A stretch of DNA of 64,000 nt from Bacteroidales bacterium (GCA_016707705.1 JADJHD010000010.1:98769-162768); one strand, 5' to 3'; counted from the stretch's first letter, positions 34,978 through 44,278 are shown. Numbers and translations are program-made. The notes: generated from the letters alone by a model not told the origin.

Positions 34978-36927
34978 ATGAATCAAAAGAAGCGAAAGAA
35001 GTTTGCTATTTACCAAGGAAACCCTCAAATAGCCTTAGTACTAAAAATTGTTTTGGCTGTTATACTTCTGGCAATTACCAGGATTCTTCTCTATTTATTT
35101 AATACCGGACTTTTCCCGGGAAATGATTTTGCTTCAATCTCAGGCTATTTTTTTCACGGACTTCGCTTTGACCTTTCTGCAGCATTATATGCAAATCTGC
35201 CTATAATCCTGTTACTCCTTCTCCCATTCCGGTTCAGGCATAACAGAAGCTACCAGATTTTTGTAAATATAAGTTTTGTCATCATCAATGCTGTTCTGCT
35301 GATACCAAATCTTGTAGATCTGATCTATTATCGATTTACAATGAAGAGGCTAACCTTTGACATATTCTCGTATCTGACTGTTGGTATGGACGCGAACCTT
35401 GCCGGACAATTCCTTTTCGACTTCTGGTTCATTTTTATCCTATGGATAGCCCTGATAATTGCACTTGCCTTTCTTGCAAAGAGGATTATTATCAAACCTG
35501 AAAGTCCGGTTCAGGGCAGTTTTTGGTATTACAGCGGACAGGGATTAACGGCCTTACTCATTTCAGGTGCAATCGTGATTGGCATGAGAGGTGGCTTTCA
35601 ACTCAAGCCCGTTGGGATTCTAAGTGCCGGAGAATATGCGGAAGCTCAGAACATCCCTTTGGTAGTGAACTCCGCCTTTACCATCATGAAAACCATCGAG
35701 CAGAAAGGGCTTGATAAAAAAACATATTTCACTGAAAAGGAAATTATCAATCATTTCACTGCTGAAAAAAACTATTCCACGCAGGACAGTCTCGGACACA
35801 CTGTGCCCATGGACAGGAAGAACGTTGTTATCATCATTCTTGAAAGCTTCTCTCTGGAACATATGGGCTCACTCAATGGACTAAAGGATCCACTATCAGG
35901 ATTCACGCCATTCCTTGACTCGCTTTCCGAACAGTCATTTGTTGCAGCTGGCTATGCTAATGGGAAACGGTCGATTGAAGGAATTCCCGCAATACTCGGT
36001 TCCTTGCCAACATGGATGGATCAGGATTTCATATCTTCAATGTATGCCTCTGACCAAACCAATTCCCTGGCTAGTCTGCTTCGGAGTGAAAAATACACAA
36101 CTGCATTCTTTCATGGTGGAAATAATGGCACAATGGGCTTTGATCACTACTCAAAAATCTCAGGATTTCAACAATACCATGGCAGGAATGAATACTCCAA
36201 TGATTCCGACTACGACGGAGAATGGGGAATATGGGATGAGCCCTTCCTTCAATACTACGCCAGGAAAATGAATGGAATGCAGCAACCATTCATGACCACG
36301 GTATTTACTCTCTCATCCCATCACCCCTATAAAGTGCCGCAAAAATATAAAGGCAGGTTCCGAACCGGTAAACTGCCAATTCAGCAAACCATCATGTATT
36401 CTGACCATGCGCTGAAAGAGTTCTTTATTACAGCTTCGAAAATGGACTGGTATAAGAACACAATCTTTGTCATTACCGCAGATCATACTTCAGAGGCAAT
36501 TCATCCATATTTTCAGTCACAAATTGGGCAGTATCGTATTCCGATACTATTCTTTACACCGGATACGACCCTAAAAGGCAGGTATGAAGGCATTCTTCAA
36601 CAAACTGATATAATGCCCAGCATTCTGGACTACCTCCATTTCCCCGGGAAATTTATTGCGTTTGGTAGCAGTGCATTCAGGCAATATGAGGCTCGCTTCA
36701 ATCTGACCCGATTTAATGGGAATTACCAGTTCATTTCAGGTTCATATGTTATTCACTGGAATGGGGAAAAGATTACCTCTATTTATAACTTTGTGAAGGA
36801 TTCTGCATTGAAAGAAAATATTGCTGATGCTTCATTTCCGGAAAAAGAAGGAATTGTGAATACGATGAAAGCAGTTATACAGGAGTACAATAACAGAATG
36901 ATTGAAAATAAGCTGATAATCAAATAG
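34978..36927 (+). CDS. LtaS-like membrane sulfatase-fold phosphotransferase
   Basis: A protein of 649 residues. Five N-terminal membrane helices (for example IALVLKIVLAVILLAITRIL, and FIFILWIALIIALAFLAK) carry a periplasmic alkaline-phosphatase/sulfatase domain from about residue 275. Metal and nucleophile motifs of the family appear in NVVIIILESFSLEHMG, GKRSIEGIPAILG, FFHGGNNGTMGFDHY, HHPYKVPQKYKG and FVITADHTSE. The family moves phosphoglycerol or phosphoethanolamine from phospholipids to glycans or lipids; donor and acceptor are not known here. The lipid kinase gene follows after 2 bases, so diacylglycerol left by this enzyme may be recycled by the kinase. Confidence 0.88.
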   Translation: MNQKKRKKFAIYQGNPQIALVLKIVLAVILLAITRILLYLFNTGLFPGNDFASISGYFFHGLRFDLSAALYANLPIILLLLLPFRFRHNRSYQIFVNISFVIINAVLLIPNLVDLIYYRFTMKRLTFDIFSYLTVGMDANLAGQFLFDFWFIFILWIALIIALAFLAKRIIIKPESPVQGSFWYYSGQGLTALLISGAIVIGMRGGFQLKPVGILSAGEYAEAQNIPLVVNSAFTIMKTIEQKGLDKKTYFTEKEIINHFTAEKNYSTQDSLGHTVPMDRKNVVIIILESFSLEHMGSLNGLKDPLSGFTPFLDSLSEQSFVAAGYANGKRSIEGIPAILGSLPTWMDQDFISSMYASDQTNSLASLLRSEKYTTAFFHGGNNGTMGFDHYSKISGFQQYHGRNEYSNDSDYDGEWGIWDEPFLQYYARKMNGMQQPFMTTVFTLSSHHPYKVPQKYKGRFRTGKLPIQQTIMYSDHALKEFFITASKMDWYKNTIFVITADHTSEAIHPYFQSQIGQYRIPILFFTPDTTLKGRYEGILQQTDIMPSILDYLHFPGKFIAFGSSAFRQYEARFNLTRFNGNYQFISGSYVIHWNGEKITSIYNFVKDSALKENIADASFPEKEGIVNTMKAVIQEYNNRMIENKLIIK

Positions 36928-36929
36928 GT

Positions 36930-37820
36930 ATGCCCGGAACCCCTACAAACATTCTTTTTATTGTTAACCCTAAGGCTGGTATCACTATCAAAAGCCGGTT
37001 TCTGATTAAACTGTTGGCCGGACAATACCTTGACCAGACTCGTTATATACCAGAAATACAATTCACCCAATATGCCGGGCATGCAACAGAACTGGCAACT
37101 GCTGCTGTAGCCAACAGAATACCTGCAGTTATTGCTGTGGGTGGCGATGGCACTATCAATGAAGTAGCCAGAGCTCTGGTTAATACAGAAACAGCCCTTG
37201 GAATATTACCAACAGGCTCCGGTAATGGCCTTGCCTACCATTTAAAAATCCCAATGAACCTGATTCAGGCTCTAAAGGTTATAAATGCAGGGAAAACCAG
37301 AAGTATAGACACTATCAAGGTCAATGATCATGTGTTTACAAGTATAGCCGGGATAGGTTTTGACGCCACTGTTGCCGCCAAGTTCGCAAAATCAGGAGTG
37401 CGTGGACTTGTATCATATATGAGGATAATCATCCAGGAATTTCGCAGGTATGTTCCTGAAAGATATGAATTGGATGTGGATGGAGCAAAACAAGAAACAA
37501 CGGCTCTTATGATTTCATTTGCAAATTCTGATCAATTTGGCTTCAGGTCCAGAATAGCTCCTCAGGCAAGTATTGATGATGGATGGCTTGATGTATGCAT
37601 AATGAGTAAACCAAGCCTTACAAAACTGCTTTTGTCGGCGCCTAGAGTGTTTACCGGAACCTTTGGCAAATCTGGCTATATAGAGTATAAAAGGGGAAAA
37701 GAAATCAGAATACCGGGAAGTTCAGGAAAACTGGTAAACATTGACGGTGAAGCAATAACCCTTTGCTCTGATCTTCATCTCGTTATGGACCCACATTCGC
37801 TAAAAGTGATAACGCGGTAG
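36930..37820 (+). CDS. diacylglycerol/lipid kinase (DagK/YegS family)
   Basis: A protein of 296 residues with the DAG-kinase catalytic fold. It has FIVNPKAGITIK at the start, the nucleotide loop VGGDGTINEVARAL near residue 70 and GILPTGSGNGLAYHLKIP near 95. The second domain shows GIGFDATVAAKFAKSG and ends with the typical NIDGEAITLCSDLHLVMDP. It phosphorylates diacylglycerol or a related lipid at the inner face of the membrane. It starts 2 bases after the LtaS-like gene and is evidently co-translated. Confidence 0.92.
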   Translation: MPGTPTNILFIVNPKAGITIKSRFLIKLLAGQYLDQTRYIPEIQFTQYAGHATELATAAVANRIPAVIAVGGDGTINEVARALVNTETALGILPTGSGNGLAYHLKIPMNLIQALKVINAGKTRSIDTIKVNDHVFTSIAGIGFDATVAAKFAKSGVRGLVSYMRIIIQEFRRYVPERYELDVDGAKQETTALMISFANSDQFGFRSRIAPQASIDDGWLDVCIMSKPSLTKLLLSAPRVFTGTFGKSGYIEYKRGKEIRIPGSSGKLVNIDGEAITLCSDLHLVMDPHSLKVITR

Positions 37821-37858
37821 CATTGCCGGGATTAGCTGTAAAACTTATATTGAAAACC

Positions 37859-38197
37859 ATGTCAGGAAAGAACAGGAATTCGCAAATCGTATATTCAACA
37901 AATCCCGATTACCGGCTAAATGAGCCAGAACCTGAACGGCAAACCTTGCCTCCCCAGCAGCAAAATCTAAGGGTGATGCTTGACAAAAAGCAAAGAGGAG
38001 GCAAACAGGTAACGCTTGTTACAGGATTCATTGGCAGCAATGACGATCTCGAACAACTCGGCAAAAACCTGAAAGCCAAATGTGGCACTGGTGGAAGCGT
38101 TAAAGATGGTGAAATTCTGGTGCAAGGAGACAACCGTGCTAAAATCCTTGAATTCCTGACAAAGCAAGGTTATAAGGCAAAGCAGGCCGGTGGCTGA
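37859..38197 (+). CDS. SUI1/eIF1-like translation factor (YciH family)
   Basis: About 112 residues from the ATG at 37859 (MSGKNRNSQIVYSTNPDYRL); the earlier TTG at 37823 is unlikely. A basic linker leads to the SUI1 domain with KQRGGKQVTLVTGFIGSNDD, LEQLGKNLKAKCGTGGSVKD and GEILVQGDNRAKILEFLTKQ. Bacterial SUI1 proteins bind the 30S subunit and affect start-site selection under stress. The gene follows the lipid kinase by 38 bases. Confidence 0.92.
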   Translation: MSGKNRNSQIVYSTNPDYRLNEPEPERQTLPPQQQNLRVMLDKKQRGGKQVTLVTGFIGSNDDLEQLGKNLKAKCGTGGSVKDGEILVQGDNRAKILEFLTKQGYKAKQAGG

Positions 38198-38317
38198 GAA
38201 TCAGTTTCTGATTGGAAGTTGAGGCTTGGGGCCTGCCGGCAAAACATGCTTTTACAGGAAACAGCGCCCTTATTCCGCCTTATCAGAATTCCGCCCTCTC
38301 CTTTTTGAAATTTCGGT

Positions 38318-38325
38318 TAATTTTG
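38318..38325 (+). promoter_or_regulatory. -7 box of the MscS gene
   Basis: TAATTTTG fits TAnnTTTG, 19 bases before the start codon. A TTTG at 38304-38307 is too close for a normal -33. Confidence 0.45.
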
Positions 38326-38344
38326 TAGTCAAATTAGAATCACG

Positions 38345-39628
38345 ATGTTTTCCAATATCTCCGATATATTCAGGGAATGGTTAATTAGAATTGGACTTAG
38401 CTCCGATGCTGCCAGCACCATTTCTGGAATCACTGACTTTATTCTTGTGCTAATTCTTGGCTGTGCGCTGTACTATCTTGCCAAATTCATTATTGTCAGG
38501 ATAATCAAGAGAATCGCAATGCGCACATCAAGCATTTGGGATGATGTACTGCTTGAAAAGAAGGTTTTTAACCGAATGGCATTCCTCATTCCTGGAATCC
38601 TGGTTTACCAAACGATTCCAGCCACCCTGAGTGAATTCTCACCAGTTGCCAGTCTTTGGGCCCTGAAACTGACCAACATATATATAATCCTGATTTTCCT
38701 CTTCGTTGCCAACTCTTTTCTGAATGCAGTTTATGAGGTATACCAGAAGAGTGAATATGCAATGTACCATCCTATCAAAGGTTATATTCAGGTAGGAAAG
38801 ATTGTTCTTTTTATCATTGCCATCCTCTTGATATTATCATACCTTTTTAACCAATCCCCCATCTACATGCTGGGTGGACTTGGCGCTTTCTCAGCTGTAC
38901 TTCTGCTCATCTTCAAGGATCCAATCCTTGGATTTGTGGGTGGAATCCAGCTGTCAGCCAATGATATGGTGAGACAGGGTGACTGGATCAACATGCCTAA
39001 ATTCGGAGCAGATGGAACAGTTATGGAAATATCACTCACTACTGTGAAGGTTCAGAATTTCGACAATACCGTTACAACATTACCTACTTATGCGCTGGTA
39101 TCTGAATCATTCCAGAATTACAGGGGGATGAAGGAATCAGGCGTCCGAAGAATCAAGCGATCAATCAGTGTTGATATGTCGAGCGTGAAGTTCTGCACTG
39201 AGGAGATGCTTGAAAAGTTTAAAAAAATCAGCCTTATTCGCGAATATATTGAAAATACGCAGGAGGAACTTGAAGCCTACAATGCAGCCAACCAGATTGA
39301 CAATTCAGTGCCTGTAAATGGCCGCAGGCAAACAAATATTGGCGTTTTCAGGGCATACCTGGAAAAATACCTGGAGCAGCATCCTTTGGTTAATAACGAA
39401 AGCGACCAGCTGGTCCGACAACTCCAGCCAACTTCAATAGGAATCCCCATTGAGATTTATGCTTTTATCAGGGAAACTGAGTTTATTCGGTTCGAGAAAG
39501 TCCAATCCGATATTTTTGATCATATTCTGGCCATCATACCCCAGTTTGACCTCCGGGTTTTCCAAAGTCCTACTGGAGAAGATCTCAGACAAAGCAACGC
39601 CAGCTATTGGGAAAGAACCGATGTTTAG
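38345..39628 (+). CDS. mechanosensitive channel, MscS/YbdG type
   Basis: A protein of 427 residues. Four or five membrane helices precede the MscS pore: TDFILVLILGCALYYLAKFI near the start, IYIILIFLFVANSFL, and the pore helix MLGGLGAFSAVLLLIFKDPI. The beta domain follows (GGIQLSANDMVRQGDWINMP, GTVMEISLTTVKVQNFDNTV, with PTYALVSESFQNY). The long cytoplasmic C-terminal domain and overall length match E. coli YbdG rather than MscS. It opens in response to membrane tension during osmotic downshift. Confidence 0.9.
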   Translation: MFSNISDIFREWLIRIGLSSDAASTISGITDFILVLILGCALYYLAKFIIVRIIKRIAMRTSSIWDDVLLEKKVFNRMAFLIPGILVYQTIPATLSEFSPVASLWALKLTNIYIILIFLFVANSFLNAVYEVYQKSEYAMYHPIKGYIQVGKIVLFIIAILLILSYLFNQSPIYMLGGLGAFSAVLLLIFKDPILGFVGGIQLSANDMVRQGDWINMPKFGADGTVMEISLTTVKVQNFDNTVTTLPTYALVSESFQNYRGMKESGVRRIKRSISVDMSSVKFCTEEMLEKFKKISLIREYIENTQEELEAYNAANQIDNSVPVNGRRQTNIGVFRAYLEKYLEQHPLVNNESDQLVRQLQPTSIGIPIEIYAFIRETEFIRFEKVQSDIFDHILAIIPQFDLRVFQSPTGEDLRQSNASYWERTDV

Positions 39629-39643
39629 GAACTGATTATCCTT

Positions 39644-40342
39644 CTAAAGAGTTATTGACTTTCGGCTTTTCAAAAACTCGAACCAGGTTACATTCATGAG
39701 GAGCATAAGCATTCCATAAACCATATCCTCTATGGGAATGGTCCCAATCCTTATTCCAAGATTTCGGGAATCATCATAATAAACCACTTCTCCAGGAATA
39801 AAAGACCCGGTTAATACTCCATCCACAAGGAAAAAAGGCAGTAATGTAACCAGATACATCAAAAAGAAGCGCCCGAGATAATCCTTCCTAAGCACAAAAT
39901 AATGGATAAGCAGAAACAGCCCGGTACTTATAAATGTCACACTGGTGTAAGTGCGACTCCAGAAAATGATACCAGTGATTATTAATCCTGCCCCTAGTAT
40001 CAACGCTGACGGGCGTGCAATCGGCCCCAGAATATCTTTTTTTACCAGATAGTTCAACGAATGGTAGGTAAACAGGCATGCAAATGGAATCGCGATAAAA
40101 AACAGCCACTCCTCCAAAGGCAGATTACCAATATTGAACCCCAGAACATATCGCTGATTGAATCCCCATACGCCAATGCTCGTCTTAACCATGTCCCATG
40201 GAATAAATACGAGCATAGTCAGGAGCATCGAAGGGAAAAGATAACGCCAGTACTTGTCGAACCTCAACCGTCGATCAAAACTTGCAATGAAGGGAATACT
40301 GATCGAACCAATGTTCAACAGCAGATATAACCATTTATCCAT
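39644..40342 (-). CDS. crtY: lycopene cyclase, CrtYcd (heterodimer-type domains fused)
   Basis: A protein of 232 residues with about six to seven membrane helices and two copies of the lycopene cyclase domain. The paired acidic motifs are NIGNLPLEEWLFFIAIP (first half) and RIGTIPIEDMVYGMLMLLM (second half). It cyclises lycopene to beta-carotene. Actinobacteria and archaea carry the same type; in actinobacteria the halves can be separate crtYc and crtYd genes. It is the last gene of the carotenoid operon, 30 bases after crtZ. Confidence 0.88.
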   Translation of the reverse strand: MDKWLYLLLNIGSISIPFIASFDRRLRFDKYWRYLFPSMLLTMLVFIPWDMVKTSIGVWGFNQRYVLGFNIGNLPLEEWLFFIAIPFACLFTYHSLNYLVKKDILGPIARPSALILGAGLIITGIIFWSRTYTSVTFISTGLFLLIHYFVLRKDYLGRFFLMYLVTLLPFFLVDGVLTGSFIPGEVVYYDDSRNLGIRIGTIPIEDMVYGMLMLLMNVTWFEFLKSRKSITL

Positions 40343-40372
40343 TTGAATTTATCTAGGAATAACCCTTTACAG

Positions 40373-40825
40373 TTATTTTCTGAATTCTTCCCTGTAGTAA
40401 CGGATAGGAGCAATAAGGAATCCATAGTTGTAATGAGCATTGGGGTTATGGTGCTCCTGATGCGCCTTAACGGTTGCCCTCAGATACCGGTTTGAGAGAC
40501 CTTTCAGAATTTTCACTCTCTGATGGACGTAAACATCATGGAACATGAAATAGGCAAAGCCATAAGCTGCTATGCCAATTCCTATACTTAACATTATTGA
40601 GTTGGGATTCATAACACCGAAATAGATAAGGAGTATGCTTGGCAATGCAAATACAATTGCAAATACATCATTCCATTCAACTTTTCTGCCATCACGGATA
40701 TGGTGATCTTTATGCAAGATCCAAAGAAATCCATGCATTACGAACTTATGGGTAAACCAGGCCATAAATTCCATGAAGAAAAAGGCCGCTATAACAAGCA
40801 TTACATTAAGCAAAATATTCATCAC
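40373..40825 (-). CDS. crtZ: beta-carotene hydroxylase CrtZ (fatty acid hydroxylase superfamily)
   Basis: A protein of 150 residues, a membrane di-iron hydroxylase. The four histidine clusters are WFTHKFVMHGFLW, LHKDHHIRDGR, MFHDVYVHQRVKI and KAHQEHHNPNAHY. Hydrophobic spans lie between. It adds the 3,3'-hydroxyls to beta-carotene rings, giving zeaxanthin. Length is shorter than proteobacterial CrtZ (about 175) but usual for Bacteroidota. It lies between idi and the cyclase gene. Confidence 0.9.
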   Translation of the reverse strand: MMNILLNVMLVIAAFFFMEFMAWFTHKFVMHGFLWILHKDHHIRDGRKVEWNDVFAIVFALPSILLIYFGVMNPNSIMLSIGIGIAAYGFAYFMFHDVYVHQRVKILKGLSNRYLRATVKAHQEHHNPNAHYNYGFLIAPIRYYREEFRK

Positions 40826-40840
40826 ATTAGGAGTTTCTAA

Positions 40841-41383
40841 TTAAACAAACTTACCATGAAGTAGTTCAGGCATACGCTCCTCCATTTTTTCCAGGATAAT
40901 CCTGAACCAAACAGTGTAGGTGGAGGGGTTGGACCGCATATCTTCAAGCAGGGTTTCTGCCGGCATCCACTTGAATGCATGTGCCTCTTCAGGGTTGATT
41001 ACCGGGTCATTATTAGTATAACCAAAATAAACATGGTCATACTCAAATTCAATCAGGCCATTTGGAAAATCAGCCTTGTACACAAACTCAAATCCTTTCT
41101 TAAGTTCACAATCAAGGCCCATTTCTTCCATCAGTCTTCTCGCTGCTGCTTCAGGGACTGATTCAGAAGGTCTGGGATGACTGCAACAGGTATTGGACCA
41201 TAAGCCGGGAGTATGATATTTCGCGAATGAACGCTGCTGGAGTAGGAATTCACCCTTACTATTAAAGATCAGCACAGAGATAGCCCTGTGAAGCTGACCC
41301 TTCAGGTGAGCTTCCATTTTCTCCATTTGGCCTGTAACAGTATCAGACTCATTCACAAGTACTACATACTCCTTTAATTCCAT
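40841..41383 (-). CDS. idi: isopentenyl-diphosphate delta-isomerase, type I
   Basis: A protein of 180 residues with the Nudix-fold Idi type I sequence. The catalytic cysteine lies in LWSNTCCSHPRPSESVPEAA, the metal-binding glutamates in ARRLMEEMGLDCEL, the second motif in LIEFEYDHVYFGYTN, and NPEEAHAFKWM follows. It interconverts IPP and DMAPP, feeding the carotenoid pathway. Its ATG follows the TAG of the secreted-protein gene with no spacer. The last few residues (PELLHGKFV) are the gene's own stop, not a fusion. Confidence 0.95.
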   Translation of the reverse strand: MELKEYVVLVNESDTVTGQMEKMEAHLKGQLHRAISVLIFNSKGEFLLQQRSFAKYHTPGLWSNTCCSHPRPSESVPEAAARRLMEEMGLDCELKKGFEFVYKADFPNGLIEFEYDHVYFGYTNNDPVINPEEAHAFKWMPAETLLEDMRSNPSTYTVWFRIILEKMEERMPELLHGKFV

Positions 41384-41938
41384 CTACTTTTCGAATTTTT
41401 GTTTATTGATTATGAGCTGCTTCCTCTCTTGTACACTAAGTTTATCAGTTGCAAGCAAAAAAGCGGAAATCTGCGAGTAAAGATAGGAATTTGAAGGATT
41501 GGGAGCAGTTGAAGCAATTGCCTGAAGTATCAGTTTTTTGTCTGCTTCTATATCATTCGTATACCCTAAAAATCCTGGAGCATTAAGTTGAGTAGCAAGT
41601 CTCAGGAAACGCAATTCCGCATCAAGAGGACGCATTGCAATGGCTTGTTCAAGTTCCTGTTTGCCATTGTTGAAATACTGAAGTTTTTTCCTAACCCCAT
41701 CCACTGATGCTGCTGATGCTGCTGATGAAGCTCCCCTGTAGGCCAATAATGCCGGATCTCCTGAAATCTTTTGATCCTTAAGGCGGAAATAGAGGTTAAG
41801 CGCACCATTATCAACCTGATTCATGGTAAAATACTGCTGCCTGATCTTGTCTATAACTGGTGCCTGCGCGGTTTGCCCTAAAGCAAATGCACTGATGGCA
41901 AGAAGAAGTGACACAAAAAGGGTTCGCATTTTCTTCAT
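41384..41938 (-). CDS. secreted protein of unknown function in the carotenoid operon
   Basis: A protein of 184 residues with a signal peptide (LFVSLLLAISAFALGQTAQA). The mature part is helical and alanine-rich, with a TPR-like feel (LNLYFRLKDQKISGDPALLA, ELEQAIAMRPLDAELRFLRL, LYSQISAFLLATDKLSVQER). No pathway enzyme is recognised. It overlaps the crtB stop by 4 bases (ATGA) and its own stop touches the idi ATG, so it is tightly coupled to carotenoid genes on both sides. A role in placing or binding pigment at the envelope is only a guess. Confidence 0.75.
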   Translation of the reverse strand: MKKMRTLFVSLLLAISAFALGQTAQAPVIDKIRQQYFTMNQVDNGALNLYFRLKDQKISGDPALLAYRGASSAASAASVDGVRKKLQYFNNGKQELEQAIAMRPLDAELRFLRLATQLNAPGFLGYTNDIEADKKLILQAIASTAPNPSNSYLYSQISAFLLATDKLSVQERKQLIINKQKFEK

Positions 41939-42771
41939 ATCCGGTTCAAAAGATGTTTAAGGTAAGAGGTTATCAGTAAGTAGTATTTCTGTCCATCAGA
42001 CACCCTGATTCTTTCATTTACCAGAACTTCAGCAGGGGTTTTCTCAATTTTTCGTAAGAGGCTGTAGAAGTAAACATAAGCTACATAAACGCCAAATCTT
42101 GCGCCTTTTGGTAATTGACGAATTCCATCGAGTCCATCTTTGAAATCCTTTTCTATATCCTGTTCTATTTCCCTCTTTGTATTTTCATTGAACTTACTCA
42201 TTTCCACTCCTGGGAAGTAGGTCCTGCCTAAACCTTTAACATCAGCCTTCAGGTCCCTCAGAAAGTTTATCTTCTGAAAAGCTGATCCCAGCCTCATCGC
42301 CGGTCCCTTGAGTTTATCATAATGGGCAGTATTTCCTTCTGTAAAGACCCGCAGGCACATTAATCCAACCACTTCTGCAGATCCTAGAATGTAATCTTCA
42401 TACCCTTTCTGGTCATAAACTACATTTTGCAGATCCATTCGCATGCTTCTAAGAAAAAGGTCAATCAGTTCCCTGTCAATCCCATATTTGTTTACTACAT
42501 ATTGGAAATTGTTAAGGATCGGATTCAGGCTGATTTTTTCATCAATAGCTTCATAGGTATCCTGCTCAAAACGGTTTAATAATTTCTGCTTGTCATATCC
42601 ATGAAAGGAATCAACTATTTCATCTGCAAAGCGCACAAATCCATAAATCCCATAAATCGGGTCGTGAAACCTCCTGCTAAAGAAACGAATCCCCATGGAG
42701 AAGGAGGTGCTGTAAGCAATGGTTGTCATTTTGCTTGACTTCCTGGAAATCATATCAAACAATTCCTTCAT
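41935..42771 (-). CDS. crtB: phytoene synthase
   Basis: A protein of 278 residues, a trans-isoprenyl diphosphate synthase that joins two GGPP to phytoene. The first aspartate-rich motif is FADEIVDSFHG near residue 50 and the second is FLRDLKADVKGLGRTYFP near 170. YCGHVAGVVG-type residues are replaced by YILGSAEVVGLMCLRVF, as in Bacteroidota enzymes. It lies 32 bases after crtI. No GGPP synthase (crtE) is encoded in the window, so the substrate must come from elsewhere. Confidence 0.94.
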   Translation of the reverse strand: MKELFDMISRKSSKMTTIAYSTSFSMGIRFFSRRFHDPIYGIYGFVRFADEIVDSFHGYDKQKLLNRFEQDTYEAIDEKISLNPILNNFQYVVNKYGIDRELIDLFLRSMRMDLQNVVYDQKGYEDYILGSAEVVGLMCLRVFTEGNTAHYDKLKGPAMRLGSAFQKINFLRDLKADVKGLGRTYFPGVEMSKFNENTKREIEQDIEKDFKDGLDGIRQLPKGARFGVYVAYVYFYSLLRKIEKTPAEVLVNERIRVSDGQKYYLLITSYLKHLLNRI

Positions 42772-42802
42772 AGGTCTTTCTGTTGATTCTGTGATTTGGT
42801 AA

Positions 42803-44278
42803 TTATTGTTTCAGACTTTTAATGATCAGTTCGGCGGCCATTTGTCCTGATATCAGGGCAGGTGGTACTCCCGGTCCCGGAACTGTAAGTTGTCCGGTAT
42901 AGTAAAGATTCTTAAGCTTCGAATGATGCATCTTAGGCTTCAGAAAGGCTGTTTGAAGCAATGTGTTTGCCAATCCGTATGCGTTACCCCTGAATGCATT
43001 GTAATCCTTTTCAAAGTCACGGTGTGCATAGCTTCTCTTAAAGATAACATGAGGTTCGATATCCTGCCCGGTTATTTTTTTGAAACGATCCAGGACGATC
43101 CGATAATATTTCTCCCTTATTTCATCGGTATCTTCCAGTCCGGGGGCAACAGGAATAAGAACAAACAAGTTCTCCATCCCTTCCGGAGCTGCAGTGGGAT
43201 CTGTTTTGGAAGTACAACTAAAGTAAAGAGAGGGTTTTTCCGGCCATGAAGGATCTTCATAAATATGAGAAGCATGTTTATCAAGGTCTTCGTCAAAGAA
43301 GAGAGTATGATGTTCTATTCCGTCTAGTTTGCAGTCGATTCCAAGATAAAAAATAAGTGATGAAGGAGAAAGCACTCTCGAATTCCAGTACTTTTCCGAG
43401 TAAGACCTGAAATTCTCCGGAAGCAGATTTTGTTCCACATGATGATAATCTGCAGAAGCGATTACAAAATCGGCCTCATATTCTCTATTCAGGGTTTTAA
43501 CTTTATTAACACTGGAACCGGCAGCTGAAATCGAAGTGACCTCAGCGTTGTATTCAAACATTACACCAAGGGATTCAGCGAGACTGACCATTCCTTCCAC
43601 TACCTTGTACATTCCACCCTGGGGATACCAGGTTCCAAGCTTGATATCACCATAATTCATGAGGCTGTACATCGCAGGAGTGTTTTTAGCGGTTCCCCCC
43701 AGAAAAAGAATTGGAAATTCAAGCATCTGACGAATTTTCTTGCTCTTAAAGAACTTTTTCAGATGAGAGTCGAAGGAGCTGAACATATGCATCTTAAAAG
43801 CTGAAGCAATCAATTCCGGCTGAAGAAATTCAGTAATAGATAAACCAGGTTTGTAGACGAACTTATTCATCGCCACCTTGTACTTGTATTCTGCTTCACT
43901 GAGAAAATGCTGCAGTTTTGCAGCGCTTCCCGGCTCGATAGATTCGAAAAGTTTCAGCAATTTTTCAAAGTCAGCAGGCACTTCAACCTTCTCCCCTTTT
44001 CCGAAATAGAATGAATAAGACGGATCGAGTCGAATTAAATCATAGTAATCGGATGTTTTCTTCCCGAAGAGGGCAAAGTATTTATCAAATACATCCGGCA
44101 TCCAATACCAGCTTGGCCCCATATCAAAGGTAAAGCCGGAATCAGCGAATAAGCCGGCTCTGCCTCCCGCCTTATCATTCTTTTCAAGTACCCTGACCTT
44201 AAACCCATTCATAGCCAGGACTGAGGCTGAAGCAATACCGGAAAAACCGGCTCCAATTACTATTACACTTTTTGACAT
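42803..44278 (-). CDS. crtI: phytoene desaturase (CrtI)
   Basis: About 491 residues from the ATG at 44278 (MSKSVIVIGAGFSGIASASV); an upstream frame to 44308 adds 10 residues. The N-terminal FAD site VIGAGFSGIASASVLAMNG and the following DKAGGRAGLFADSGFTFDMG are typical. The C-terminal FAD motif NLYYTGQLTVPGPGVPPALI is the CrtI signature. It introduces double bonds into phytoene to make lycopene. First gene of the operon crtI-crtB-(secreted)-idi-crtZ-crtY, transcribed leftward. Confidence 0.95.
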   Translation of the reverse strand: MSKSVIVIGAGFSGIASASVLAMNGFKVRVLEKNDKAGGRAGLFADSGFTFDMGPSWYWMPDVFDKYFALFGKKTSDYYDLIRLDPSYSFYFGKGEKVEVPADFEKLLKLFESIEPGSAAKLQHFLSEAEYKYKVAMNKFVYKPGLSITEFLQPELIASAFKMHMFSSFDSHLKKFFKSKKIRQMLEFPILFLGGTAKNTPAMYSLMNYGDIKLGTWYPQGGMYKVVEGMVSLAESLGVMFEYNAEVTSISAAGSSVNKVKTLNREYEADFVIASADYHHVEQNLLPENFRSYSEKYWNSRVLSPSSLIFYLGIDCKLDGIEHHTLFFDEDLDKHASHIYEDPSWPEKPSLYFSCTSKTDPTAAPEGMENLFVLIPVAPGLEDTDEIREKYYRIVLDRFKKITGQDIEPHVIFKRSYAHRDFEKDYNAFRGNAYGLANTLLQTAFLKPKMHHSKLKNLYYTGQLTVPGPGVPPALISGQMAAELIIKSLKQ

